Positions 52,722 through 60,486 of a stretch of DNA of 64,000 nucleotides are shown in pieces (the first letter of the stretch is position 1; each line of letters starts with the position of its first letter). The stretch covers positions 19,220-83,219 of the forward strand of contig JAFRWN010000149.1 of the NCBI GenBank assembly GCA_017437965.1, in the 5' to 3' direction. The position numbers and the translations under genes are program-made. The DNA is from Lachnospiraceae bacterium. Lineage in GTDB: Bacteria > Bacillota > Clostridia > Lachnospirales > Lachnospiraceae. Under the pieces are notes generated by a model. It was given only the letters and a program-made list of their open reading frames with translations, was not told the origin of the DNA and did no database searches.

Positions 52722-53852
52722 TTAATATATTCCCGCAATAGCCGACTCGGTATCGAAGGTATTGAGATTAAACAGGAAAAGCGCATCCGTAACACCATAC
52801 TGCTCGGCTGCCTTTGCAACACCCGAACGATAATATCTGGTGTTCAGTATAATAACCTTTTCAAAGTGATTTACAAGGAAGGGCACAAAGCAGTTGGCAT
52901 ATGAATCCTTCACAACCAGAAGTACCCTGCCGTTATTTACATTCTTGTTTGTAACCTCGATCTTTAAATGGTTGTTGGTATCAAGGAAGTAGGAATATTT
53001 ATCCTTCTTTGACAGCCACTCCTCAGAATAGAGGGATTTATGGTCATCCTTGCCGTCATCATATACAATTTCAAGGTTTTCCTCGCTCTGCTTGTAGGCT
53101 TTTACCTTATCATAGGGCTGGAACGGGGTCAGGGCCTTGGAATAAATGGTTCCGTAGAAGTGATCGCTTACCACCTTTATGTCAAAGGCATCCTTTTCCT
53201 GTGCGGTAAAGCCAAGCTCATCACAGTATTTCACATAGCAGGCATAGGCCGCATCCGTTGTCCAGTGATGGTCGGTCTTATAGTAAAGCTGGGTGCTTTC
53301 CTTGGTATCCTTAAGCGTGTCGAGAACATTGATGTTTCTCATCTTGCTCTGTGAATAAACCTGCTCCATCACCTCAAGCTGCTTGTTGTTCTCCTTTGCG
53401 CCGGCAGGCAGTACCTCGGGGTAGAGAGTGATGGCGGTAGGAACGAGCATCAGAGTGCAGTCCACGCCCATGTCACTGAGCTTTGTCTCTATGTTTGTAA
53501 ATCTTTCAATATTTCTTTCGGTATTCCTGGGCTCCTCAAAAACCTCGATCAGCCAGTCATCATCACAGACATAAACTCCGTTATAGTCCGTTCTTCTTTC
53601 TACGATCTGGGTTGCGGCATAAACCTTCATGAAATCGGTCCTGAAGGCTACCTGGTCGCTGAAATACTCTTCAAGCTCGGTCTGGAAGTCAGACTTCACA
53701 ACTTTTTTGAGCGTAAGCTCGGGTTTCTGCTTCAGTACCCTGTTTTCATCCTCGGAAAAATCCTTGTCCGGAAGCACAAGTGTCAGTATGCCGCAGGCTG
53801 CGAAAAACAGGATTGCGAAGGCTGCAAGCATAAGTTTTAAACGTTCTCTCAT
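52722..53852 (-). CDS. DHHW-family (AlgX/AlgJ-like SGNH) protein
   Basis: A 376-residue exported or membrane-anchored protein with an N-terminal hydrophobic segment (LMLAAFAILFFAACGILTLVL) and the signature YKTDHHWTTDAAYACYV. The C-terminal VLLVVKDSYANCFVPFLVNHF supplies the Ser expected in the SGNH fold. DHHW proteins work with MBOAT acyltransferases to transfer acyl groups onto extracellular polysaccharides. It starts 11 nt after the MBOAT gene, with AAGGAGGT upstream. Confidence 0.88.
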   Translation of the reverse strand: MRERLKLMLAAFAILFFAACGILTLVLPDKDFSEDENRVLKQKPELTLKKVVKSDFQTELEEYFSDQVAFRTDFMKVYAATQIVERRTDYNGVYVCDDDWLIEVFEEPRNTERNIERFTNIETKLSDMGVDCTLMLVPTAITLYPEVLPAGAKENNKQLEVMEQVYSQSKMRNINVLDTLKDTKESTQLYYKTDHHWTTDAAYACYVKYCDELGFTAQEKDAFDIKVVSDHFYGTIYSKALTPFQPYDKVKAYKQSEENLEIVYDDGKDDHKSLYSEEWLSKKDKYSYFLDTNNHLKIEVTNKNVNNGRVLLVVKDSYANCFVPFLVNHFEKVIILNTRYYRSGVAKAAEQYGVTDALFLFNLNTFDTESAIAGIY

Positions 53853-53863
53853 CTCACACCTCC

Positions 53864-55264
53864 TTAAAATCTGAAGTACAGGAAAGGATTATAGCTGTCG
53901 GCAACAAGCATCGCAATGCAGACCACCGTCAGAACGCAGCCTGCAAGCACTCCGCATACCGTAAGCACATCTCCTGCCTTTTTGTTTTTCTCACCATAGG
54001 CGCGAAGCTTCTGATAGACGGGCATTGAAAGCAGAGCGCAGAACAGTATGATCACGCCGTAGTTACGCAGCTGATAGAAGAAAGTACTGTCCGCAAAGCC
54101 TTTTGCACCGAAGCCAAGCACCTGGGTGGCATATTTTCCGAGCTTCTTTATGTCTTCAACCGCAAATATCATCCAGCCTAACATTACAATGATGAGCGAC
54201 ATGATATGGTCAAGCCACACGGGAAGCTTTTCGGGAAGTTTCGTAAGCTTTTCTATTATCAGTATTATTCCGTAGTAAAGACCCCAGAGCAGATAGTTCC
54301 ATGAGGCACCGTGCCAGAAGCCCGTAAGTCCCCAGACTATCATCAGGTTTAAAAGCTGCCTCTTCATGCCCTTGCGGTTTCCGCCGAGGGGGATGTATAC
54401 ATAATCCCTGAACCATGTCGACAGGGTCATGTGCCAGCGTCTCCAGAAATCCGTGACGCTCTTACATATGTATGGATAATTGAAGTTTTCGGGGTAATTG
54501 AAGCCCATGATCTTTCCCATGCCTATTGCCATGTCGGAATAGCCCGAGAAGTCAAAGTAGATCTGGAAAGTGAAGGCAAGAAGACCGAGCCATGCAAAAG
54601 CAAAGGAACGGTCGGAAGCTGCAAGTGCCTTGTCCCAGAGGGATCCTATCTGGTTTGCAAGAAGCACTTTCTTGAAAAGGCCCATAAGAAATCTTGCGGT
54701 TCCGTCGCTTACCTTGTCAAGACTCATAGTCCTGTGGTTAAGCTCCCTTGCAACGTCCTCGTAACGGACGATGGGGCCCGCAACTAGCTGGGGGAACATC
54801 GAAACATAGCACATATAATCAAGGAAATTATGTTCAGCCTTCACATTCTTGCGGTAAACGTCTATCGAATAGCTCATGGTCTGGAAGGTAAAGAAGCTGA
54901 TACCGAGAGGAAGCGCCAGCTTCGGATCCTTGATATGGGTGCCGAAAACAGAATTTATTGAAGTGATGAAAAGGGTGGCATATTTGAAAATACCCATCAG
55001 CCCCAGGTTTACGACTACCGAGATGATAAGGAAAATACGCTGCTTTCCCCTCTGTCCGTCAAACTTTTCAAGCATACGGCCGTTCATATAATCCACTACC
55101 GAAGAAAGAAGAAGGAGTGAAATATAAATAGGTTCGCCCCAGGCATAGAAAATAAGGCTGAAGATCAGTATAACGATGTTCTTCAGCTTACCCGGGCTGA
55201 TAAAGTATATCAGCAGAAAAAGCGGAAAAAAGTAAAATAAAAAGGGTATTCCCGAAAAAACCAC
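53864..55264 (-). CDS. MBOAT-family membrane O-acyltransferase (AlgI/PatA-like)
   Basis: A 466-residue polytopic protein (about ten helices). The catalytic MBOAT signature is GLTGFWHGASWNYLLWGLYYG with the invariant His; VTDFWRRWHMTLSTWFRDYVYIPLGGNRKG is the conserved cytosolic loop. It moves acyl groups across the membrane for transfer by the DHHW partner. The start is GTG 55264 with GAGAGG 8 nt upstream; the nearby ATG is out of frame. First gene of a three-gene operon. Confidence 0.92.
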   Translation of the reverse strand: MVFSGIPFLFYFFPLFLLIYFISPGKLKNIVILIFSLIFYAWGEPIYISLLLLSSVVDYMNGRMLEKFDGQRGKQRIFLIISVVVNLGLMGIFKYATLFITSINSVFGTHIKDPKLALPLGISFFTFQTMSYSIDVYRKNVKAEHNFLDYMCYVSMFPQLVAGPIVRYEDVARELNHRTMSLDKVSDGTARFLMGLFKKVLLANQIGSLWDKALAASDRSFAFAWLGLLAFTFQIYFDFSGYSDMAIGMGKIMGFNYPENFNYPYICKSVTDFWRRWHMTLSTWFRDYVYIPLGGNRKGMKRQLLNLMIVWGLTGFWHGASWNYLLWGLYYGIILIIEKLTKLPEKLPVWLDHIMSLIIVMLGWMIFAVEDIKKLGKYATQVLGFGAKGFADSTFFYQLRNYGVIILFCALLSMPVYQKLRAYGEKNKKAGDVLTVCGVLAGCVLTVVCIAMLVADSYNPFLYFRF

Positions 55265-55286
55265 TTCATGAACCTCTCAAATTATA

Positions 55287-55313
55287 ATTCGGGGGCTTTA
55301 CAGACCCCCGAAT
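55287..55313. terminator. Hairpin after the DUF4358 lipoprotein gene
   Basis: ATTCGGGGG (55287-55295) and CCCCCGAAT (55305-55313) form a 9-bp stem with a 9-nt loop. The minus-strand tail (TATAATTT) is only moderately U-rich, so termination may be partial. Confidence 0.65.
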
Positions 55314-55325
55314 GCTTATTATAAC

Positions 55326-55904
55326 TTATTTTTCCGAATCTGTAAATGCTTTCTTTACTTCATCGGGATTTTTGCAGGCGATGTAGAGTACATATACGCC
55401 ATCGTCTATTATTTTTGCCGATTCGGCAAGCTCCGTCTCTTCAGGCTTATACTGCTTGAACTGGGCAACCCTGGTCTTTTTGTGCTCCTCGAGAGCTTTT
55501 TTAAGGGCTGTTTTGTCCGCCTCATCATAAAGCCTTACGAGTGCTACCTCCTCGGCCGTACCCTCTGCCGCATAGGCAAAGAAATAACCCTGAACCTTGC
55601 TGTAGTCAAAAAGAGCAAGATATTCAAAGAGGCTTTCTGCACCTTCGCTGTCGCTATTAACAACACTCATTGCCGGAAGCCCGCTGTCGGCCTCAAGCAT
55701 TTTTTCCTTAAGGGATTTTATTACAGCGGATATGTCTTCCTCAGGCTGTGCGGGAGTTACGGTAGCGAGCCCATCCTCATCCGAGGCTGCCGGGCTCTCA
55801 GACTTACTTTCCGATCCGCTCTCTTTTGTTTCAGAGCCGCAGGCCGCAAAGCAGCCCACACTTAAAGTCAGTGCAAGCATTAAACACAATATTTTTTTCT
55901 TCAT
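55326..55904 (-). CDS. DUF4358 lipoprotein
   Basis: A 192-residue lipoprotein (MKKKILCLMLALTLSVGCFAAC, lipobox CFAAC) with a Ser/Glu linker and a DUF4358 domain: DSGLPAMSVVNSDSEGAESLFEYLALF, AAEGTAEEVALVRLYDEADKTALKKALEEH, and YVLYIACKNPDEVKKAF. The domain is widespread in clostridia, with no known function. AGGTGG sits 5 nt before the ATG. It follows the transglutaminase-like gene by 12 nt and both are exported, so they may act together. Confidence 0.85.
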   Translation of the reverse strand: MKKKILCLMLALTLSVGCFAACGSETKESGSESKSESPAASDEDGLATVTPAQPEEDISAVIKSLKEKMLEADSGLPAMSVVNSDSEGAESLFEYLALFDYSKVQGYFFAYAAEGTAEEVALVRLYDEADKTALKKALEEHKKTRVAQFKQYKPEETELAESAKIIDDGVYVLYIACKNPDEVKKAFTDSEK

Positions 55905-55916
55905 ACGCACCACCTG

Positions 55917-57203
55917 TCAGCCTACTCCGTTAGTCCAATTATAATCATCGTCATCGTCCCAGTCGTCTCTCTGCTCATGCTTTTTGAAGAAATCCGAAAA
56001 CGCCTTGTTAAAGGCCTTGTCAGCCTCCTCTATTTCCTTTTCCGAGGGCTCGTCATCACCAAAATTATTATCGTCGTCCTCTTCTTCTACCTCTACCATA
56101 AACGAGAAGATATATTCCTTTTCACTGACGTAGATCACCCTGTAATTTACGAAGGTATTCATGCCAAGCTCGGATTCATCGACATAATTTGTAACGCTGT
56201 CAGAGACATAAGCGAGCAGTGCTGTGTTTACACCGGCTTTGTCTCCCTTTAAGCGCACATAAAAGCTTGCGGTCTCACCCTCCTCGATGATATTCCTCAT
56301 CTTTTTTGAAGCATCCTCAAGGCTTTTAAAATCCTCTGCGTTCACATAGGCATAGCTATATTTAAAGCCCGTTGCTGCAGGAAAGAATTCAGTGTTCCAG
56401 TCTGACTCCATGGCAGCGTCATTAAGGTTGAAATGATTGTAGGTCTTGCTTTCGGCGTCCGAATAAAGATCTACATGATACCATTCACCGTCAAGCTTTA
56501 TAAGGTCCCAGGAATGAACCCTGTCACTGTCATGGATAACCATGCAGTCATAGTCAAGCATGTTCATCATCAGTCTGAAAGTAGTCGCAAAGCCTACACA
56601 TACGGCCTTTTTACCCGCAAGAACGCCGTAAGGATTGTCAACCGCACTTGCGGCTGTGGGTATAGCCACGGTCACGCCGTCATCATGTTTGATATTGTCC
56701 CTTATCCACTCATAAACGGCCAACTCCTTCTCATAGTCGCTCATGCCGTCCTTTATTATGCTCTTAAGAACCTTCTCGGCAAGCTTAAGGCAGGCCTTCT
56801 CATCATCGTTAAGAGCGGAATCATCACCTTTTTTATAGGCATCCGAAATTGCCTCGGTGGATTTTATCATATATCCGCCATGTATGGGCACGTCGTTTTC
56901 CTGAGCCAGATCACCGCCCATTTCAGCCTCTACAGTTTCTTTCAGGGCTTCCACATACTCCCTGATCTCATCCAGTTTTTTGTTCAGTTCATCATTTGCA
57001 TTTTCATTCTGAGCCTGCTTATTGTCCTGCACGGCTGATTTCAGTACGCTTACTTCATCATTCAGTTTGTCGATCTTTTCACGGCTCTTATTCTCACCGC
57101 TCATGGATACTGCTAACAGCACCGATACGGTAACAAACATCAAAAGTATTACCACAATAAGAACAGTAAACTGTTTTTTCGAACTATTTTCTCTGTTTTC
57201 CAT
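55917..57203 (-). CDS. Membrane-anchored transglutaminase-like (papain-fold) protein
   Basis: A 428-residue protein with an N-terminal membrane helix (FTVLIVVILLMFVTVSVLLAV), a coiled coil (about 35-90), and a transglutaminase-like core: KKAVCVGFATTFRLMMNML (Cys), DRVHSWDLIKL (His) and WYHVDLYSDA (Asp). The C-terminus is very acidic, with DDEPSEKEIEEADK and a run of Asp near the end. Such proteins act outside the cell as peptidases or cross-linkers. The start is firm but the binding site is buried in a terminator-like hairpin (separate entry). Confidence 0.85.
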   Translation of the reverse strand: MENRENSSKKQFTVLIVVILLMFVTVSVLLAVSMSGENKSREKIDKLNDEVSVLKSAVQDNKQAQNENANDELNKKLDEIREYVEALKETVEAEMGGDLAQENDVPIHGGYMIKSTEAISDAYKKGDDSALNDDEKACLKLAEKVLKSIIKDGMSDYEKELAVYEWIRDNIKHDDGVTVAIPTAASAVDNPYGVLAGKKAVCVGFATTFRLMMNMLDYDCMVIHDSDRVHSWDLIKLDGEWYHVDLYSDAESKTYNHFNLNDAAMESDWNTEFFPAATGFKYSYAYVNAEDFKSLEDASKKMRNIIEEGETASFYVRLKGDKAGVNTALLAYVSDSVTNYVDESELGMNTFVNYRVIYVSEKEYIFSFMVEVEEEDDDNNFGDDEPSEKEIEEADKAFNKAFSDFFKKHEQRDDWDDDDDYNWTNGVG

Positions 57204-57254
57204 AAAAAAAGCCTCCTGCAGGTCCGGGGAAATGCATTCCGAAGCCTGCAGGAG
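57204..57254 (-). promoter_or_regulatory. Terminator-like hairpin that sequesters the ribosome binding site
   Basis: On the minus strand CTCCTGCAGG (57245-57254) pairs perfectly with CCTGCAGGAG (57213-57222), extended inward by UUCGG/CCGGA. It is followed by G, C and seven T, then the ATG at 57203. The only Shine-Dalgarno (AGGAGG) is the 3' arm. It can end the sirtuin transcript and mask translation of the next gene. Confidence 0.8.
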
Positions 57255-57256
57255 TG

Positions 57257-57285
57257 ATTATATTATCCTTTTGATTATTTTTCAA
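57257..57285 (-). promoter_or_regulatory. Promoter of the transglutaminase-like gene
   Basis: On the minus strand TTGAAA (57280-57285), a 17-nt spacer and TATAAT (57257-57262). The predicted start (about 57250) falls inside the 5' arm of the hairpin, so transcripts from here carry a slightly shortened stem. Confidence 0.85.
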
Positions 57286-57326
57286 GCGAAAAGCTTTACG
57301 ATATTTCGCTTTTTTATTAAGATTTC

Positions 57327-58058
57327 TTAAACCTTTATAGCCGAGAAGACCTCGCCTATCTTGTCCCTGATTATCAGGTTTGCACGGTAGTCCATCGGAG
57401 TTTCGTCGCGGTTGATAAGCACCAGCTTGTTCCCTCTGTAGTAGTCCACAAAGCCTGCAGCCGGGTAAACCGTAAGCGAGGTACCGCCGATGATAAGCAT
57501 ATCCGCTGCTGCGATCGCACGAACGGCAGCATCTATCGTCATACCGTTAAGTCCCTCCTCATAAAGCACGACATCGGGCTTTACGGTTCCATGGCAGCCC
57601 GGCTGGTTGCATTTCGGAACGCCGTCGTAGTTTACGACATAATCAAGGTCATAGGATGCTCCGCAGATCTCGCAGTAATTGCGGAGAACACTTCCGTGCA
57701 GCTCATAGACCGTTTCGCTTCCGGCCTTCTGGTGCAGTCCGTCAATGTTCTGTGTTACCACTGCCTTAAGCTTTCCCGCCTTCTCAAGTTCGGCAAGCTT
57801 AAGATGCGCAGCATTGGGCTCGGCATCCGGATAAAGCATCTTGTCCTTATAGAATCTGAAGAATTCCTCCGGGTTTCTTTTGTAGAAGCTGTGACTGATA
57901 ATGGTCTCGGGCGGATATTTATATTTCTGGTTATAAAGACCGTCCGTGCTTCTGAAATCCGGAATCTTGCTTTCTGTTGAAACCCCTGCTCCGCCGAAAA
58001 ACACTATGTTTTCCGACCCGTCTATCCATTCCTGAAGCTTTTGTATATTCTCGTTCAT
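57327..58058 (-). CDS. cobB: Sirtuin (Sir2/CobB NAD-dependent protein deacylase)
   Basis: A 243-residue class U/M-type sirtuin removing acyl groups from Lys with NAD. Motifs: VFFGGAGVSTESKIPDFRS, TQNIDGLHQKAG with the catalytic His in ELHGSVL, zinc ligands CEIC and CNQPGC, and PDVVLYEEGL, IIGGTSLTVYPA, LVLINRDETP. AAAGGAGG lies 5 nt before the ATG. It follows PncC by 26 nt; since sirtuins release nicotinamide, the pairing with an NAD-salvage amidase is sensible. Confidence 0.95.
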   Translation of the reverse strand: MNENIQKLQEWIDGSENIVFFGGAGVSTESKIPDFRSTDGLYNQKYKYPPETIISHSFYKRNPEEFFRFYKDKMLYPDAEPNAAHLKLAELEKAGKLKAVVTQNIDGLHQKAGSETVYELHGSVLRNYCEICGASYDLDYVVNYDGVPKCNQPGCHGTVKPDVVLYEEGLNGMTIDAAVRAIAAADMLIIGGTSLTVYPAAGFVDYYRGNKLVLINRDETPMDYRANLIIRDKIGEVFSAIKV

Positions 58059-58084
58059 ACCTTCCTCCTTTGCTCGGCAAACAA

Positions 58085-58582
58085 TTATGCCCGGTTTTTA
58101 ACAAGCTCAAGCATTTTCCTGAGCGCGAACTCTGTTGCGGCCTCTCTGACAGTGTTTCGGTCGCCTTCAAAACGCGCGGTAACCGTCGTTACCTTTTCGT
58201 CAAGGAAAAACCCGAAACAGACCGTTCCCACCGGTATTTCTTTGCTGCCTCCCGAGGGTCCGGCTACCCCTGTAGTAGAAATCGCAGCCTCGGCACCTGC
58301 GTTCCTTGCGGCACCGAGAGCCATGAGGGCGGCCACCTGCTCACTCACGACACCGAACTGCCGGATATATTCCGGCCTCACCGAAAGCAGCTTTGTCTTT
58401 GCCTCCTCCGAATAAGTAACAAGCGCCGAAGAGAGAACCCTTGAAGCATCCGGCACATCCACTATGCTTGCTGCGATCATTCCTCCGGTGCAGGATTCGG
58501 CACTTGTTATGTGCATATTTTTTTCCATGAGCTCTCTTACCAGCTCATACTGTGTCTGCGTATTCTCTTTTTTTGTTTTCAT
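58085..58582 (-). CDS. pncC: Nicotinamide-nucleotide amidase (CinA C-terminal domain)
   Basis: A 165-residue stand-alone CinA C-terminal domain, which deamidates NMN to nicotinate mononucleotide. Motifs are TSAESCTGGMIAASIVDVPDASRVL, ALVTYSEEAK, and ISTTGVAGPSGGSKEIPVGTVCFG. The N-terminal COG1058 domain of full-length CinA is absent. ATG 58582 follows GGAG by 5 nt; the longer frame begins in the upstream terminator. Confidence 0.93.
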   Translation of the reverse strand: MKTKKENTQTQYELVRELMEKNMHITSAESCTGGMIAASIVDVPDASRVLSSALVTYSEEAKTKLLSVRPEYIRQFGVVSEQVAALMALGAARNAGAEAAISTTGVAGPSGGSKEIPVGTVCFGFFLDEKVTTVTARFEGDRNTVREAATEFALRKMLELVKNRA

Positions 58583-58596
58583 GACAACTCCATAAA

Positions 58597-58633
58597 GCAA
58601 AAGCCGCCGCACACCCTCGGTCTGCGGCAGCTT
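58597..58633 (-). terminator. Terminator after the small acidic gene
   Basis: On the minus strand AAGCTGCCGCA (58623-58633) pairs with TGCGGCGGCTT (58601-58611) with one G-U over an 11-nt loop, followed by T-rich sequence. It separates the 77-residue gene from pncC. Confidence 0.75.
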
Positions 58634-58649
58634 TCATGATCATAAAACT

Positions 58650-58883
58650 TCAGAACAGGCTTTTGATCTTGCCTACGATACCGCCGTCTCCGTCACCGTC
58701 TCCGTCTGCAGCAAGCTTAGCCTTTACGCCTGCAACAACCTTGTCCATTGCTCCGTCGGGGATATCCACACCTGCAAGGCCTTCAACAGTCTTTTCGGGA
58801 TCGTCCTTGAAATTCTTTAAGGAAGCGGGATCGCCCTTGATCTTGTTTACGATATTTTCGATGATTTCTTTGATTTTGTCCAT
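58650..58883 (-). CDS. Small acidic protein with Gly-Asp tail, unknown
   Basis: A 77-residue protein: an amphipathic helix (MDKIKEIIENIVNKIKG), a second helix around DPASLKNFKDDPEKTVEGLAG, the segment VDIPDGAMDKVVAGVKAKLA, then a GDGDGDGG run and a short basic amphipathic end (IVGKIKSLF). The two-helix pattern followed by a Gly-rich stretch superficially resembles Nif11-type leader peptides, but no modification enzyme is near. It is followed by a terminator. No function assigned. Confidence 0.65.
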   Translation of the reverse strand: MDKIKEIIENIVNKIKGDPASLKNFKDDPEKTVEGLAGVDIPDGAMDKVVAGVKAKLAADGDGDGDGGIVGKIKSLF

Positions 58884-58931
58884 TTTTTGATTTCCTTTCT
58901 ATGAATAACTGCCGGAAGCCCGGCTTGGTTT

Positions 58932-59474
58932 CTAGTAGTTCTCTGCCCTGACTTCGAAGAAGCTCTGAGGATGGTTGCATACGGGACATACCTCGGGTGC
59001 TTCGGTTCCGACAACGATATGACCGCAGTTACGGCATTCCCATACCATTACGCCGCTCTTTTTGAACACTTCCATTGCCTCGATGTTTGAAAGAAGCTTG
59101 CGGTATCTTTCCTCATGTTCCTTTTCGATTGCGGCAACTCCTCTGAACTGGGCTGCAAGCTCGGTAAAGCCCTCTTCCTCAGCCTCACGGGCCATTCTCT
59201 CATACATGTCGGTCCACTCATGGTTCTCACCCTCTGCTGCCGCAAGAAGATTTGCGGGAGTATCGCCGAGTTCTCCGAGTGCCTTAAACCACAGCTTTGC
59301 ATGCTCCTTTTCATTCTCCGCAGTCTTAAGGAAAAGCGCTGCTATCTGCTCATAGCCGGCTTTTTTTGCCACCGATGCAAAATATGTGTACTTGTTTCTT
59401 GCCATGGACTCGCCCTGAAAGGCTTCCCACAGATTCTTCTCGGTCTTTGTGCCCGAATAAGGATTTTTACCCAT
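58932..59474 (-). CDS. rbr: Rubrerythrin
   Basis: A 180-residue peroxide-reducing diiron protein of anaerobes. The ferritin-like domain carries the Glu/His ligands ([48 protein letters not shown]). The C-terminal rubredoxin has CRNC and CPVC. ATG 59474 follows GGAGGT by 6 nt. It has its own extended -10 promoter. Role: oxidative-stress defence in the cytoplasm. Confidence 0.96.
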   Translation of the reverse strand: MGKNPYSGTKTEKNLWEAFQGESMARNKYTYFASVAKKAGYEQIAALFLKTAENEKEHAKLWFKALGELGDTPANLLAAAEGENHEWTDMYERMAREAEEEGFTELAAQFRGVAAIEKEHEERYRKLLSNIEAMEVFKKSGVMVWECRNCGHIVVGTEAPEVCPVCNHPQSFFEVRAENY

Positions 59475-59510
59475 AATAATACCTCCTGTTTGTGATATAA
59501 AACTGTAAAT

Positions 59511-59539
59511 ATTATAGCACAAAGGGGAGGTAAAAACAA
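59511..59539 (-). promoter_or_regulatory. Promoter of the rubrerythrin gene
   Basis: On the minus strand TTGTTT (59534-59539), a 17-nt spacer and TATAAT (59511-59516) with TG-C before it (extended -10). No PerR-like box was resolved by eye. Confidence 0.75.
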
Positions 59540-59555
59540 GGATAAAAAGCATCAG

Positions 59556-60476
59556 TCACCGGGAGTTCTTAATCTCCGCCACCTGTGACAGGATTACTGC
59601 CGCAAACATGACCACGCAGCCTGTGATTTCCCTGCCGGAGAGCGTTTCATGGAGAAGAAGTGCTGCGGCAAGCACCGCGAAAACCGATTCCATGCACAGA
59701 ATAAGTGAGGCGATAGTTGCTTCACAGTATTTCTGGCCGATGATCTGAAAGGTATAGGCAACGCCGCAGCTCATGATTCCGGCGTACATGATCGGCACGG
59801 CGGCTGTCTTTATCGCAGAAATGTCAGGATTTTCAAAAATGAACATGAGCACGCAGGTCACGGTTCCCGAAAGCAACAGCTGTATGGCCGAAAGCCTGAT
59901 CCCATCGATTTTTTCAGCATTTCTTTCCAGCAGAAGTATATGTATCGCATAGAAGAAGGCGCATATAAGAGCCAGCAGGTCTCCCTTGTTGATGTCCTTA
60001 AGATCATCCGGATTTACACAGAGGAAATACAGCCCGACAAAACCCATGACCACCGAAAGCCAGGTAAGCGCCCGCACCTTTTTGCCGATGAAAAGCCCGA
60101 GTATCGGCACAAAAAACATGTAGAGTGCCGTCACGAACGCAATCTTTCCGGCCGTCGAATAGTAAAAAGCAAACTGCTGGAAATTGCAGGCAATAAAAAA
60201 GACTATGCTGATGGGAATTCCGGCAAGCCAGGTCCTTTTGTTGATCTCCCTCTTCTCCTTTTTCTCCTGGTCGCTCATTTTCTTAGCCGCAGTACGCTCC
60301 CTTACCACAATAAAAGGCAGCAGAAAAGCGGCACCAAGCAAAGTCCTGATGCCGTTGAAGGTAAAGGCTTCGATTTTTTCCATGCCGACGCTCTGGGCTA
60401 CAAAGGATGAACCCCAGATCAGTGCCGTAAGCATCAGCATGATAACGCCCTTAGGGCTTGTTTTACTTTTTCCCAT
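59556..60476 (-). CDS. EamA/DMT-family transporter
   Basis: A 306-residue protein with ten predicted membrane helices in two EamA repeats. Repeat one begins GVIMLMLTALIWGSSFVAQSVG and repeat two ICAFFYAIHILLLERNAEK; both end in a characteristic pro/gly helix (GVAYTFQIIGQKYCEAT in the second). These proteins export or exchange amino acids and other metabolites; substrate unknown. It lies 10 nt after the ECF transporter gene and is probably co-transcribed. Confidence 0.88.
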   Translation of the reverse strand: MGKSKTSPKGVIMLMLTALIWGSSFVAQSVGMEKIEAFTFNGIRTLLGAAFLLPFIVVRERTAAKKMSDQEKKEKREINKRTWLAGIPISIVFFIACNFQQFAFYYSTAGKIAFVTALYMFFVPILGLFIGKKVRALTWLSVVMGFVGLYFLCVNPDDLKDINKGDLLALICAFFYAIHILLLERNAEKIDGIRLSAIQLLLSGTVTCVLMFIFENPDISAIKTAAVPIMYAGIMSCGVAYTFQIIGQKYCEATIASLILCMESVFAVLAAALLLHETLSGREITGCVVMFAAVILSQVAEIKNSR

Positions 60477-60486
60477 TCTTTTCTCT

